Shown: in pieces, positions 1-9,332 of the stretch
Position numbering within the stretch: position 1 is the first letter of the stretch
How the letters are laid out: the number at the start of each line of letters is the position of its first letter
Assembly (NCBI RefSeq): GCF_009828025.1
Contig: NZ_WTYA01000001.1
Span: forward strand, 372,001 to 436,000
DNA length: 64,000 bases
Source: Qipengyuania algicida
Lineage (GTDB): Bacteria > Pseudomonadota > Alphaproteobacteria > Sphingomonadales > Sphingomonadaceae
Reading direction: 5' to 3'
Position numbers and translations under genes: made by a program
The notes under the pieces: generated by a model
Database searches by the model: none
What the model was told of the DNA's origin: nothing
What the model saw: only the letters and a program-made list of their open reading frames with translations

Positions 1-611
1 ACCAGGGCAATCTCGGTGGCGAGTTGTGTCGGCTTATCTCTCGCGACGGAGCCAGCTCGACAACGCCGTACCGCGCAACTGTGACAAACGGAAACGTCAA
101 CATCGCTACCGACAAGGTTCGTGGCCTCGACTTCAATGCTCGCTACGTCCTTCCAATCGGTAACGGCTCTCTCCGCTTGAACGCATCGGCAACCCGCTAT
201 CTCGAACAGGCTGATCGTACCTTCCCGACAGATCCATTGGTCGATAACAATGGCGATATTTACTATCCTAAGTGGACCGGTAACTTCGACGCCACATATA
301 GGATTGGAAAGGTAAGTTTCTATTACGGTCTCAACTGGGTAGGCGTGATGGATAGTTATGAAGCGAATGACGAAGATCCGGCGACAAGTGATTATCAGTT
401 CCGTACGCCGAATTATTTCACACACACTGCTTCAGTACGCCTGAATCTTGACAACTTTGCCATAACAGCTGGCGTGAAGAATTTTACCGATTCGACACCG
501 CCCAGCATCTCGGCTTTTGTCTATAACAGGTTGGGCAATGCGCCTCTGTATAGTGGGTTCGATTTTGTTGGCCGGACCTATTACATGAACTTCACAGCGA
601 AAATCTTCTAA
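1..611 (+). CDS. TonB-dependent receptor, C-terminal part (5' end outside window)
   Basis: The reading frame is open from base 3 to a TAA at 609-611, so this is the 3' end of a gene that begins before the window. The last ~200 residues alternate polar and hydrophobic positions like beta-barrel strands (for example LRLNASATRYLE and FAITAGVKNFTD) and end in a terminal Phe (MNFTAKIF), the usual barrel signature recognised by the BAM machinery. The VKNFTD-type motif followed by a final strand is typical of TonB-dependent receptor C-termini. Substrate cannot be told. A second, complete receptor follows downstream on the same strand, separated by a strong terminator, so the two are separate transcription units. 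Confidence 0.85.
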   Translation, partial: QGNLGGELCRLISRDGASSTTPYRATVTNGNVNIATDKVRGLDFNARYVLPIGNGSLRLNASATRYLEQADRTFPTDPLVDNNGDIYYPKWTGNFDATYRIGKVSFYYGLNWVGVMDSYEANDEDPATSDYQFRTPNYFTHTASVRLNLDNFAITAGVKNFTDSTPPSISAFVYNRLGNAPLYSGFDFVGRTYYMNFTAKIF

Positions 612-635
612 GACATTCGCTGGATTGTAAATATC

Positions 636-668
636 GGCGGCTCCGCTTAAGGCGGGGCCGCCTTTTTT
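636..668 (+). terminator. Rho-independent terminator after the first TonB receptor
   Basis: An 11-bp stem (636-646 with 652-662, one G:U pair) has a short loop of about 5 nt and is followed by six T at 663-668. It lies 25 bp after the receptor stop codon. Confidence 0.85.
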
Positions 669-1077
669 GTTTGATAGCCTGTCGTTTGTGCAACCGCTGA
701 ATAACCAACCATTTGCATAGCATTTTGACCGACATCGTCTTCTCGGCAATCCATGTGAAAATGCCAAGCTGAACATTACAGATCGGTAATATTTTATTTT
801 GGCGGCTGGAGGCATTCAAATCCAAATGCTTCGGGCGGCGCGACCAAATGCCCTTACAGAGAGAAATGAAATTGCGCGAATGGCTCGAATGGCAATCCAA
901 GTCTTTCGCGTAGCTGAAGTTGGCTTTTGATAGCCCAACTGCCTAAGATCCTGCTCAAAGGAGGAAAAATATTACAGTTACGTAAGTTTCGAGGTCTACG
1001 CTTGCATTTGCTTCCGTCTACGCATCAAAGCTCCCCGAAAGCGCCAACAGAGCGTCACTCACTTCGGGGACAACGCA
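669..1077 (+). other. Intergenic leader before second TonB receptor; no gene seen
   Basis: About 400 bp without a convincing coding region; the short antisense frames here have no recognisable protein. The stretch is more AT-rich than the genes around it, as expected for a promoter and leader. An 8-bp inverted repeat (1032-1039 TCCCCGAA with 1063-1070 TTCGGGGA) sits just upstream of the start codon at 1078 and could form a leader hairpin. No clear Fur box or riboswitch was recognised. Confidence 0.4.
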
Positions 1078-4000
1078 ATGCAAAATTCATGGAAATCTAA
1101 TCACTTCGTCCGCGCATCGCTGTTTGCGGGAACTGGGTTGCTAGCGATGGCTTGCGCCACGCCCGGTCAGGCACAGACTGCCTCGTCGGCTCCGGATCAG
1201 ACGCAATGCCAGACTGTGAATGCCGATGGTACTTGCGCTGACACCACAGTGGCAAACTCCGCTCCGACTGCTGCGCAAGGCGAAGCGATTATCGTGACCG
1301 GCTCGCGCCTCAAGCAGGCCGACATCACGACGCAGCCTACGCAGACGGTGACCGGCACGACGCTCAGCAATCGCGGCTACACCAACATTGGCCAGGCGCT
1401 GACTGACCTCCCCACCTTTGGTGCACCTGGCAACAGTGCCGCTGGTCCTCAAGGCAGCTTCGGTGCCGGCCAGACTTTCGTCAACATGTACGATCTCGGC
1501 GCGCAGCGCACGCTTGCGCTCGTTAACGGGAACCGGTTCGTAAGCTCGGGCAGTTCCTCGATCTTCGGTTCGGTGCAAGGTTCACCTGTCGATCTCGGCC
1601 AAATCGCCCCTGACCTTGTCGATCACATTGATGTTGTCTCGGTCGGTGGCGCGCCGATCTATGGCTCGGATGCGATTGCGGGCACCGTTAACGTTATTCT
1701 GAAAAAAGACTACCAGGGATTATCCGTTAGCGGCTCGTATGGCTTAGCGGAGGCGGGCGACGCACCTGACTACAATGTCTCACTACTAGCTGGCACCAAT
1801 TTTGACGGTGGCCGCGGAAACGTCACCGTAAACGTGTTCTACGATCATCAAACGGGTCTCGCCACCTCGGCTCGTGCCACTACCGACGGATCGAAGATAT
1901 TCAACGGAACAGATCCAAGCGGCACATACACTTATGCCCGCTTCAATGGTGGGCTGCATTACTCTGTGTTTACCAATACAGGCATGCCGATGGTGGAAGA
2001 TTATCTGCCGGTAACCGGCGGCAGCGCTGCGTCGGCTATTACGAACGCCAGTGGGCAGGCGCTGTACTTCAGCCAGGACGGTCATCTGATTCCATACAAC
2101 AGCGGAACCGCGCTCGCCAATGGTATAACCGAGGCTGGGGGCGACGGATTTGCTATAGGCGACTACGGCAATTTGCTTGCCAACAACCAGCGCATTCAGG
2201 GGACGCTGCTGACCAACTACGAGTTCAGCGATCACCTGCGCTTTCATGGTGAGTTCTGGATTGGTCGCAGCAAGGCAAGCAACATTTCCGATCAGCCGTT
2301 CTACAACACATGGCTTTTCGCCGGCGCCGGCGATGTCAACGGGAACTTGATCCTTTCTTCCGACAACCCCTTCCTCAGTGCCGCGGACCAGCAGGCGATC
2401 AAGTCTAGCCTTGCAGCCGCCGGACAGCCGACCGATACGTTCTACCTTGCGAGGGCGAATACCGATCTCGCGACCGGGGCTTTCACCACTACGACCGATC
2501 TGTATCGAGGTGTTGCCGGTCTTGATGGTGACTTCTCAGTCGGTAGCCATAATTTCACGTGGGAAGCGAGCGTCAACTACGGTCGCACAGACTCCACCAC
2601 CGATTCTCGTGAGGTGGTGAACCAGAATTATTACAACGCGCTCGACGCGGTGACTGATGCGAGCGGGAACATCGTCTGCCGCCCGGGCTACACGAACGCC
2701 GCCATTGCGACATTCAGCAGCAACTGCGCGCCGCTTGATATCTTTGGATACAAAAACGAGAGTCAGGCCGCGATCGACTATATCACGGCACCGGCGCGAA
2801 CCAAGCAGGTCGACACCCAATTGGACATCATCGCCGACGTGAAGGGCGATGTGGTTCACCTGCCTGGCGGAGACGTGCAGTTCGTTCTGGGCTATGAGCA
2901 TCGTCGGGAAAGCCAGAGCTTCGATCCGGGCGCTTTCTACCTGGGCGAACTTCAATCCGATGGTTCATACCAGCAGTATGGCAATTCTACTCATATCGCC
3001 CCAGTTTCCGGCTCATACACCACAAACGAGGGATTCGGCGAGTTAACGATTCCGCTGGTTTCGCCTGACATGAACGTGAGTTTCATTCATAGCCTGCAAC
3101 TGCATGGCGCAGCGCGTTATACGGATAACAGCGTCGCCGGTGGCTCATGGTCCTACACCGGCGGAGCGACCTTTTCGCCGATCCGGGACATTACCTTCCG
3201 AGGCAACTACACGCAGTCGTTCCGTTCGCCATCGATCACTGAGCTTTTTGCACCGACCTCTGGCGTATTCGAAACAGCGAATGACCCGTGCGATGCCCGC
3301 TATATCGATAGCGGCCCCAATCCCACCCAGCGTGCAGCTAACTGTGCCGCAGCAGGATTGCCGGCAGATTTCCAATCGAACATCGTCGATTACACAGCCA
3401 AGGGAACATCCGGCGGCAATCCGGGGCTGCAGAACGAACTGGCAAAGAGCTGGACAGCCGGTGCGGTTATTGCACCGCGTTTCCTCCCGGGTCTACAGAT
3501 CAGCAGCGACTATGTCAGCATCAACATCACCAACGAGATCGCGTCGCCCGGCGTGACCTCATTGCTCAACGCGTGCTACGATTCGACCAATTATCCCAAT
3601 GCCCCGGCGTGCAGCACCTTCACGCGTGACAGCACGGGCCAGATCACCAATTTCGAAGATTCCTATGCCAACATCGCTCTGGAGAATTTCAGGGCGCTGC
3701 AATCATCGCTCGATTACACTCTCCCGCTCGAGCGTCTTGGCCTGCCAGAATCCGCCGGTGCGCTCAAATTGTCGGCCAATTGGCTGCATACATACCGCCA
3801 CTACTACAAGGTCGGTTCGGACGACGTCACGCATGTGCTCAATAATCTTGCCGATCCGAAGGATGCTGTCCAAGGCAATATCGATTGGGCGACCAAGCAT
3901 TTCGATTGGTTGTGGCAAGGCACTTACTACGGTCCGACGCAGGTCGACCCGGATGCCGGTGCGGGCACCTATGAATATCCGCGGATCAGCCCGTATTGGA

Positions 4001-4173
4001 TGTTCAACACTTCCGTGGGGATCAAGGCGAACGAGCATTTCACACTTCGCCTCATGGTCAACAACATATTCGACAAGGGCATTCCCGCCCCCTACACGTC
4101 ATATAGCTCCAACAAGTACTTCGATGCTCTGATGGGTCGTTACTTCCGCATAAACGCCAAGGTGACGTTCTAA
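1078..4173 (+). CDS. TonB-dependent receptor (1031 aa)
   Basis: Outer-membrane receptor that would import a ligand using TonB/ExbBD energy. Residues 1-33 are a signal peptide ending in Ala-Gln-Ala-type processing (GQAQ). A TonB-box/plug start reads EAIIVTGSR at about 69-77, followed by plug motifs (LSNRGYTNIGQALTDLP; ALVNGNRFV; GSDAIAGTVNVIL). The rest is a 22-strand-type barrel with long loops and a final strand ending in Phe (INAKVTF). VNNIFDKG near the C-terminus is the usual penultimate barrel motif. At 1031 aa it fits the large receptors of sphingomonads. No transporter or regulator is adjacent, so the ligand is unknown. It ends at a strong bidirectional terminator. Confidence 0.93.
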   Translation: MQNSWKSNHFVRASLFAGTGLLAMACATPGQAQTASSAPDQTQCQTVNADGTCADTTVANSAPTAAQGEAIIVTGSRLKQADITTQPTQTVTGTTLSNRGYTNIGQALTDLPTFGAPGNSAAGPQGSFGAGQTFVNMYDLGAQRTLALVNGNRFVSSGSSSIFGSVQGSPVDLGQIAPDLVDHIDVVSVGGAPIYGSDAIAGTVNVILKKDYQGLSVSGSYGLAEAGDAPDYNVSLLAGTNFDGGRGNVTVNVFYDHQTGLATSARATTDGSKIFNGTDPSGTYTYARFNGGLHYSVFTNTGMPMVEDYLPVTGGSAASAITNASGQALYFSQDGHLIPYNSGTALANGITEAGGDGFAIGDYGNLLANNQRIQGTLLTNYEFSDHLRFHGEFWIGRSKASNISDQPFYNTWLFAGAGDVNGNLILSSDNPFLSAADQQAIKSSLAAAGQPTDTFYLARANTDLATGAFTTTTDLYRGVAGLDGDFSVGSHNFTWEASVNYGRTDSTTDSREVVNQNYYNALDAVTDASGNIVCRPGYTNAAIATFSSNCAPLDIFGYKNESQAAIDYITAPARTKQVDTQLDIIADVKGDVVHLPGGDVQFVLGYEHRRESQSFDPGAFYLGELQSDGSYQQYGNSTHIAPVSGSYTTNEGFGELTIPLVSPDMNVSFIHSLQLHGAARYTDNSVAGGSWSYTGGATFSPIRDITFRGNYTQSFRSPSITELFAPTSGVFETANDPCDARYIDSGPNPTQRAANCAAAGLPADFQSNIVDYTAKGTSGGNPGLQNELAKSWTAGAVIAPRFLPGLQISSDYVSINITNEIASPGVTSLLNACYDSTNYPNAPACSTFTRDSTGQITNFEDSYANIALENFRALQSSLDYTLPLERLGLPESAGALKLSANWLHTYRHYYKVGSDDVTHVLNNLADPKDAVQGNIDWATKHFDWLWQGTYYGPTQVDPDAGAGTYEYPRISPYWMFNTSVGIKANEHFTLRLMVNNIFDKGIPAPYTSYSSNKYFDALMGRYFRINAKVTF

Positions 4174-4202
4174 TCCGACAGGACAACACGTTTGCAAATA
4201 CA

Positions 4203-4238
4203 AAAAGGGCCCCGGAAAACCGGGGCCCTTTTCTTTTT
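4203..4238. terminator. Bidirectional terminator between TonB receptor and clpB
   Basis: A near-perfect stem (4203-4215 with 4220-4232, AAAA loop) has T-runs on both sides: TTTT-C-TTTTT on the plus strand and an A-run on the left that gives a T-run on the minus strand. It lies between two convergent genes and can end both transcripts. Confidence 0.9.
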
Positions 4239-4252
4239 GCAACTTACAAAAA

Positions 4253-6832
4253 TCACCCCACCACCATCTCCAAGGCTCCATCGCCCTCGTCGATCTTCAC
4301 CGTCGAACCATCGGGTACTTCGCCCTTCAGGATCATGTCGGCCAGCGGGTCCTGCAGATAGCGCTGGACCGAGCGCTTTAGTGGCCTTGCGCCATAGACG
4401 GGGTCATAACCCACCCGACCGAGCCAGCGTTTCGCCGCATCGCTCAGGTCGAGCGTGATCTTGCGATCCTTCAGCAGCTTCTGCACGCGCGCCACCTGGA
4501 TATCGACGATCGGGGCCATGTGTTCAGCCGCCAGTCGGTGGAACAGGATGATCTCGTCCAGGCGGTTGAGGAATTCGGGCCGGAAATGCCCGCGCACCAC
4601 ATCCATCACCTGCGGTTCGACGCTGTCGACATCGGCGCCGTCCTCGATCTGGGTTAGGTACTGGCTGCCCAGATTGCTGGTCAGGATGATCAGCGTGTTG
4701 GTGAAGTCCACCACCCTGCCCTGCCCATCGGTCAGCCGCCCGTCGTCGAGCACCTGCAGCAGCACGTTGAACACATCGGGGTGCGCTTTTTCGACCTCGT
4801 CAAACAGCACCACCTGATAGGGGCGTCGGCGCACCGCTTCGGTCAGCACCCCGCCCTCGTCATAGCCGACATAGCCCGGAGGCGCGCCAATCAGCCGGGC
4901 GACCGCGTGCTTCTCCATGAACTCGCTCATGTCGATGCGGACCATCGCGTTGTCGTCGTCGAACAGGAAGCTGGCGAGCGCCTTGGTCAGCTCGGTCTTG
5001 CCGACGCCCGTGGGGCCGAGGAACAGGAAGCTGCCCAGGGGACGGTCGGGGTCCTGCAGGCCTGCACGCGCACGCCGCACTGCCTTGGACACCGCATCGA
5101 CCGCCTGGCTTTGCCCGATCACCCGCTTGCCGATGATATTTTCCATATCGAGCAGCTTCTCGCGCTCGCCCGCCATCATGCGATCGACCGGAATCCCAGT
5201 CCAGCGGCTGACGACACCGGCGATATCGTCTTCGGTCACCTCTTCCTTGAGCAACGCGTTCTCGGTCTGCCCGGCGGCCTCCTCCAGTTGTTTTTCGAGA
5301 CCGGGAATGGTGCCGTATGACAGCTCGCCAGCACGCGCGAGATTGCCCTCGCGCTGCGCCTGTTCAAGCTCGATGCGCGCGGCGTCGAGCTGTTCCTTGA
5401 GGCGGCTTTCGGCGTGGATCTTATCGCGCTCATTCTGCCAGCGGGTGGTCAGTTCGCTCGATCGCTGCTCCAGCTCGGCCAGCTCCTTGCGCAGCGATTC
5501 AAGCCGATCTTTCGATGCCTGGTCGCTTTCCTTCTGAAGCGCCTGCTCCTCGATCTTGAGCTGGATGATCCGCCGGTCGAGCCCTTCGATCTCCTCGGGC
5601 TTCGACTCCACCTCCATACGGATGCGGCTCGCCGCCTCATCCATCAGGTCGATCGCCTTGTCGGGCAGGAAACGGTTCTGGATATAGCGGTTGGACAGCT
5701 GCGCGGCGGCGACGATCGCGCCGTCGGTGATCCGAACGCCGTGGTGCAGCTCGTACTTTTCCTTGATCCCGCGCAGGATCGAAATCGTGTCCTCGACCGT
5801 GGGCTCGTCGATATAGACCGGCTGGAAACGCCGCTGAAGCGCAGGGTCCTTCTCGACATATTTCTGATATTCGTCGAGCGTAGTCGCGCCAATGCAGTGC
5901 AGCTCGCCGCGGCTGAGCGCGGGTTTCAGCAGATTGCCCGCATCCATGCTGCCTTCGCTGGCGCCCGCGCCGATCAGCGTGTGCATCTCGTCGATGAACA
6001 GGATGATCTGCCCTTCGGCGCCCTTCACCTCGTCCAACACAGCTTTGAGCCGTTCCTCGAACTCGCCGCGATATTTCGCGCCCGCGATGAGCGCGCCCAT
6101 GTCGAGCGACATGAGCGTGCGTCCCTTGAGGCTGTCGGGCACATCGCCATTGGCGATCCGCAGCGCCAACCCTTCTGCAATGGCGGTCTTGCCGGTACCC
6201 GGTTCGCCGATCAACGCCGGGTTGTTCTTGGTCCGCCGGGCAAGGATCTGCACCGTGCGACGGATTTCCTCGTCACGCCCGATCACAGGATCGAGTTTGC
6301 CCGCGCGCGCCGCTTCGGTCAGGTCGCGGGCGTATTTCTTCATCGCATCATAGGCGTTTTCGGCCCCGGCACTGTCGGCGGTGCGCCCGCCGCGTAGCTT
6401 GACGATCGCGTCCTCAAGCGCAGGCGCGGTGACATTGGCCGCGTCCAGCGCCTTGCCTGCCGCCGTGGTCTTGGCGAGCACCAGTGCGAGTAACAGGCGT
6501 TCGACGGTGACATAGCTGTCGCCGGACTTCTCGGCGATCTGTTCCGCCTGGTCGAGCACGCGCACCGCATCGTTGTCGAGCCCGGGCGTCTGCTGCGCCC
6601 CGCCGCCGGTCACGGCGGGCTTCTTGGCCAGCTCGGCATCGACCGCATCGACCGCAAAGCGGGCATCCCCGCCAGCGCGCTGGATCAGCCCGGCGGCCAT
6701 GCCTTCACTATCCTCAAGCAGCGCCTTGAGGATGTGCGCCGGCGTGATCCGCTGATGATTCATGCGAATCGCAACGGTCTGCGCGCTTTGCAGGAAGCCC
6801 TTGGCCCGGTCGGTGAATTTTTCGAGATTCAT
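4253..6832 (-). CDS. clpB: ATP-dependent disaggregase ClpB
   Basis: Hsp100 chaperone that threads aggregated proteins through a hexameric ring and works with DnaK. The 859-aa length is normal for the family. Order seen: Clp N-domain (1-150; starts [18 protein letters not shown]), first AAA+ domain with Walker A GEPGTGKT (209-216) and Walker [11 protein letters not shown], a coiled-coil M-domain rich in Glu/Arg (about 405-520), then the second AAA+ domain with [10 protein letters not shown] and [11 protein letters not shown]. Sensor and pore-loop motifs ([25 protein letters not shown]) are present. It is monocistronic, convergent with the TonB receptor, and preceded by a heat-shock-like promoter. 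Confidence 0.98.
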   Translation of the reverse strand: MNLEKFTDRAKGFLQSAQTVAIRMNHQRITPAHILKALLEDSEGMAAGLIQRAGGDARFAVDAVDAELAKKPAVTGGGAQQTPGLDNDAVRVLDQAEQIAEKSGDSYVTVERLLLALVLAKTTAAGKALDAANVTAPALEDAIVKLRGGRTADSAGAENAYDAMKKYARDLTEAARAGKLDPVIGRDEEIRRTVQILARRTKNNPALIGEPGTGKTAIAEGLALRIANGDVPDSLKGRTLMSLDMGALIAGAKYRGEFEERLKAVLDEVKGAEGQIILFIDEMHTLIGAGASEGSMDAGNLLKPALSRGELHCIGATTLDEYQKYVEKDPALQRRFQPVYIDEPTVEDTISILRGIKEKYELHHGVRITDGAIVAAAQLSNRYIQNRFLPDKAIDLMDEAASRIRMEVESKPEEIEGLDRRIIQLKIEEQALQKESDQASKDRLESLRKELAELEQRSSELTTRWQNERDKIHAESRLKEQLDAARIELEQAQREGNLARAGELSYGTIPGLEKQLEEAAGQTENALLKEEVTEDDIAGVVSRWTGIPVDRMMAGEREKLLDMENIIGKRVIGQSQAVDAVSKAVRRARAGLQDPDRPLGSFLFLGPTGVGKTELTKALASFLFDDDNAMVRIDMSEFMEKHAVARLIGAPPGYVGYDEGGVLTEAVRRRPYQVVLFDEVEKAHPDVFNVLLQVLDDGRLTDGQGRVVDFTNTLIILTSNLGSQYLTQIEDGADVDSVEPQVMDVVRGHFRPEFLNRLDEIILFHRLAAEHMAPIVDIQVARVQKLLKDRKITLDLSDAAKRWLGRVGYDPVYGARPLKRSVQRYLQDPLADMILKGEVPDGSTVKIDEGDGALEMVVG

Positions 6833-6857
6833 ATATGTCCCCGTGAGATTGCCGGGC

Positions 6858-6890
6858 TAATATGGTGTTGCCTATATGCAACACAAGGGG
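6858..6890 (-). promoter_or_regulatory. Probable RpoH (sigma-32) heat-shock promoter of clpB
   Basis: Reading the minus strand, a -35-like CCCCTTGT (6890-6883) and a -10-like CCATATTA (6865-6858) lie 25-58 bp upstream of the clpB start. This resembles the alphaproteobacterial RpoH pattern (CTTG near -35, C-TAT-T near -10) and clpB is a standard RpoH target. The match was judged by eye; the spacing is acceptable but not scored. Confidence 0.55.
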
Positions 6891-7013
6891 TGTGAGAGCA
6901 AAATTTCAGCGTCTCATCGACAGATATAGACTGGTCGTCGAAACGGGCAAGCACGACACTGTTTTCCTTGCCTCCCGAGCCGTGTACCATCTTTGGCAGG
7001 GAGACTGGATGTA

Positions 7014-9248
7014 ATGACAAAATGGGGTCGCGCCGCATTGGCGCTGGTCGTGCTTGCGGTGGTGATTCTCATCGCGCTGATGGTGTGGGAACCGTTCGCC
7101 GCAACAACCAGTGCGCCGCCTCCGGCGCATGCCTACAAAGCCGAAATCGTGCGCGATGAATTCGGTACGCCGCATATCTATGGCCATACCGATGCCGATG
7201 TCGCCTATGGTGTCGCGCGCGCCCATGCGGAAGACGATTTCACCACCTTGCAGGACGTGATCGCGATGGCGCGCGGGCGTTATGGCGCGATTGCGGGCAA
7301 GGATGGCGCGGCAGTCGATTACGTTTACTACCTGCTCGATGCGCGCGGCACGGCGGAGCGCGATTATCCCAAACTCCCGGCGGATACGCGCGCGCTGTTC
7401 GAAGCCTATGCTACCGGGCTCAACGATTACGCCAAGGCGCATCCCGGCGAGGTGAAGCTGGTGCGGCTGTTCCCGGTCAACGGGATGGACGTTGCCGCAG
7501 GCTTTGCGCTGCGCCAGCCGTTCTTCTTCGGCCTCAACAACGTCATCCAGCCGCTGGTAGAGGGCAAGCCGCTGCGGCCCGAGGGCGGCCCGGCGATCCC
7601 CTCGGCCAAGCCGACGCAAGGCGTGGTGCAACCGATGACGGTGACCACCCCTGCCCCCATATCATCGCCCTCGACCAGCCCGCAGGCCAGCACCCGCCCG
7701 ATGCCGCTGCCATGGGGCGAAGCAGGCGCACTCGACGGCTCCAACGCCTTTGCCGTCGCACCAAAGAAATCGGGCGGTGAGACGATCCTGGTTTCGAACA
7801 GCCACCAGCCGTGGCGCGGTGGGGTGGCGTGGTACGAACTGACGGTCCAGAGCGATCAGGGCTGGCATTTCACCGGTGCGACCTTCCCCGGCAGCCCCTA
7901 TCCCTTCCTTGGCCATAACGAGCATCTGGGCTGGACCAATACCGTCAATCGCCCCGATCTGGTCGATGTTTACAAGCTGGTGCTCGACAAGGATGGCACG
8001 CATTACAAGCTCGGCAATCGCTGGCTGCCGCTGGAAAAACGGCGCGTGCTGCTGCCGGTGCGGTTCGGGCCGATCGTGCTGCCGGTGTTCAAGACAGTTT
8101 ATCGCAGCGCCCAAGGGCCGGTGATCATCAACAAGAACGGCGCGTTTGCCTTCCGCTATGCCGGGATCGACCGGCTGGGACAGCTCGATGCCTATTACCG
8201 GCTCAACAAGGCGACCAATCTGGCCCAATGGCAAGCTGTGCTGGCGCGGATGGAAATTCCCAGCACCAATTTCATCTACGGCGATGAGAAGGGCAATATC
8301 GCCTATGTCTACAATGCCGCGATTCCCGACCGCAAGCCTGGGCCGAACTGGCGCGGCGTGCTGCCGGGCGATGATCCGTTGCTGATCTGGACCGGGCCGG
8401 TCGCCTACGACAAGCTGCCGAAGTACATCAATCCGGCGAGCGGCTGGCTGTTCAATTCGAACAACACCCCGTTCATCGCGGCTGGCCCTGGCAGCGATCT
8501 GAACCCTGCCGACTTCGCTCCGGAGCTGGGTATCGAACTCGACATGACCAATCGTGCGCGGCGCGCATGGACGCTGATGAGCAAGGCCAAGCTGCTCGAC
8601 AATGCCGGCCTCGCCCGCGTGAAGTGGGACACCGGCTATGTCGATGCGGGATACATCGCGCATATGTTCAAGGCGCTCAAGGCGCTCGACCTCATCGGCA
8701 AGCCGGAACTGGCAAAGGCCCGGCAACTACTGCTCGGCTGGGACATGCAGGAAGACAATGACGGGCGCGGCGATGCGCTCTCGCTGCTGGTGATCAAGCC
8801 CTATATGGCGGCCGCCTACCAGCATGACGAATGGCCCGACGCAGGCAAGGTGCTAGGCGATGCGGTGGACCATCTACAGCGTTATTTCGGGAGGCTCGAC
8901 CCGCCGATGAGCGAGATGCTCCGGCTGCGCCAGGGCAAGGTCGACCTGCCGCTCGACGGCGGTTCGGACACATTGCGCGCTTCGACCACCTGGGATGTCG
9001 ACAAGGATGGCCGCCTCGCGGTCAAGCACGGCGACAGCTTCATCCAGTGGACCCAGTGGGTTCCGGGCAAGCGAGTCACCTCAACCTCGATCGTGCCCTA
9101 TGGCGCGGCCTATATGCGTCCCGACAGCCCGCATTTCGCAGACCAGTCTACGCTGTTCATCCAACACCGCTTGAAGCCGGATCGCTTCTGGCGCGAAGAT
9201 GTGATGGCCAATGCGCAAAGCCGGAAGGTGGTGCGCCACGCAAATTAA
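7014..9248 (+). CDS. Penicillin acylase-family N-terminal nucleophile hydrolase
   Basis: Predicted amide hydrolase of the penicillin amidase/acyl-homoserine-lactone acylase superfamily, exported or anchored outside the cytoplasm. One hydrophobic segment lies at about 6-27, then an A-chain-like region (RDEFGTPHIYGHTDADVAYG), a Pro/Ser-rich linker (about 186-235), and DGSNAFAV with the presumed autocatalytic Ser at about 243, which becomes the beta-chain N-terminus. The beta-chain motifs NSHQPW and WTNTVNRPDLVDVY follow. The ATG at 7014 was chosen because GGGAGA precedes it and the membrane segment starts directly after. The substrate (beta-lactam, acyl-homoserine lactone or other amide) cannot be read from the sequence. 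Confidence 0.9.
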   Translation: MTKWGRAALALVVLAVVILIALMVWEPFAATTSAPPPAHAYKAEIVRDEFGTPHIYGHTDADVAYGVARAHAEDDFTTLQDVIAMARGRYGAIAGKDGAAVDYVYYLLDARGTAERDYPKLPADTRALFEAYATGLNDYAKAHPGEVKLVRLFPVNGMDVAAGFALRQPFFFGLNNVIQPLVEGKPLRPEGGPAIPSAKPTQGVVQPMTVTTPAPISSPSTSPQASTRPMPLPWGEAGALDGSNAFAVAPKKSGGETILVSNSHQPWRGGVAWYELTVQSDQGWHFTGATFPGSPYPFLGHNEHLGWTNTVNRPDLVDVYKLVLDKDGTHYKLGNRWLPLEKRRVLLPVRFGPIVLPVFKTVYRSAQGPVIINKNGAFAFRYAGIDRLGQLDAYYRLNKATNLAQWQAVLARMEIPSTNFIYGDEKGNIAYVYNAAIPDRKPGPNWRGVLPGDDPLLIWTGPVAYDKLPKYINPASGWLFNSNNTPFIAAGPGSDLNPADFAPELGIELDMTNRARRAWTLMSKAKLLDNAGLARVKWDTGYVDAGYIAHMFKALKALDLIGKPELAKARQLLLGWDMQEDNDGRGDALSLLVIKPYMAAAYQHDEWPDAGKVLGDAVDHLQRYFGRLDPPMSEMLRLRQGKVDLPLDGGSDTLRASTTWDVDKDGRLAVKHGDSFIQWTQWVPGKRVTSTSIVPYGAAYMRPDSPHFADQSTLFIQHRLKPDRFWREDVMANAQSRKVVRHAN

Positions 9249-9260
9249 CATTGTTCATCG

Positions 9261-9285
9261 CGGTGCCATGGTCGACATGGCACCG
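9261..9285. other. Perfect 10-bp inverted repeat between acylase and M16 protease genes
   Basis: CGGTGCCATG (9261-9270) and its exact complement CATGGCACCG (9276-9285) flank a 5-nt loop, 12 bp after the acylase stop. No T-run follows, so it is either a factor-dependent 3' end, an RNA-stabilising hairpin, or an operator for the downstream gene. Confidence 0.6.
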
Positions 9286-9332
9286 TGCGACATCTAAATG
9301 AGCAATCATTAATAAATCCGAGGGGGATTTTC

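Noticed and set aside
5414-6397. Long open frame (327 codons) on the plus strand opposite clpB
   Set aside because: It is a shadow of the GC-rich clpB codons; the clpB frame has all family motifs.
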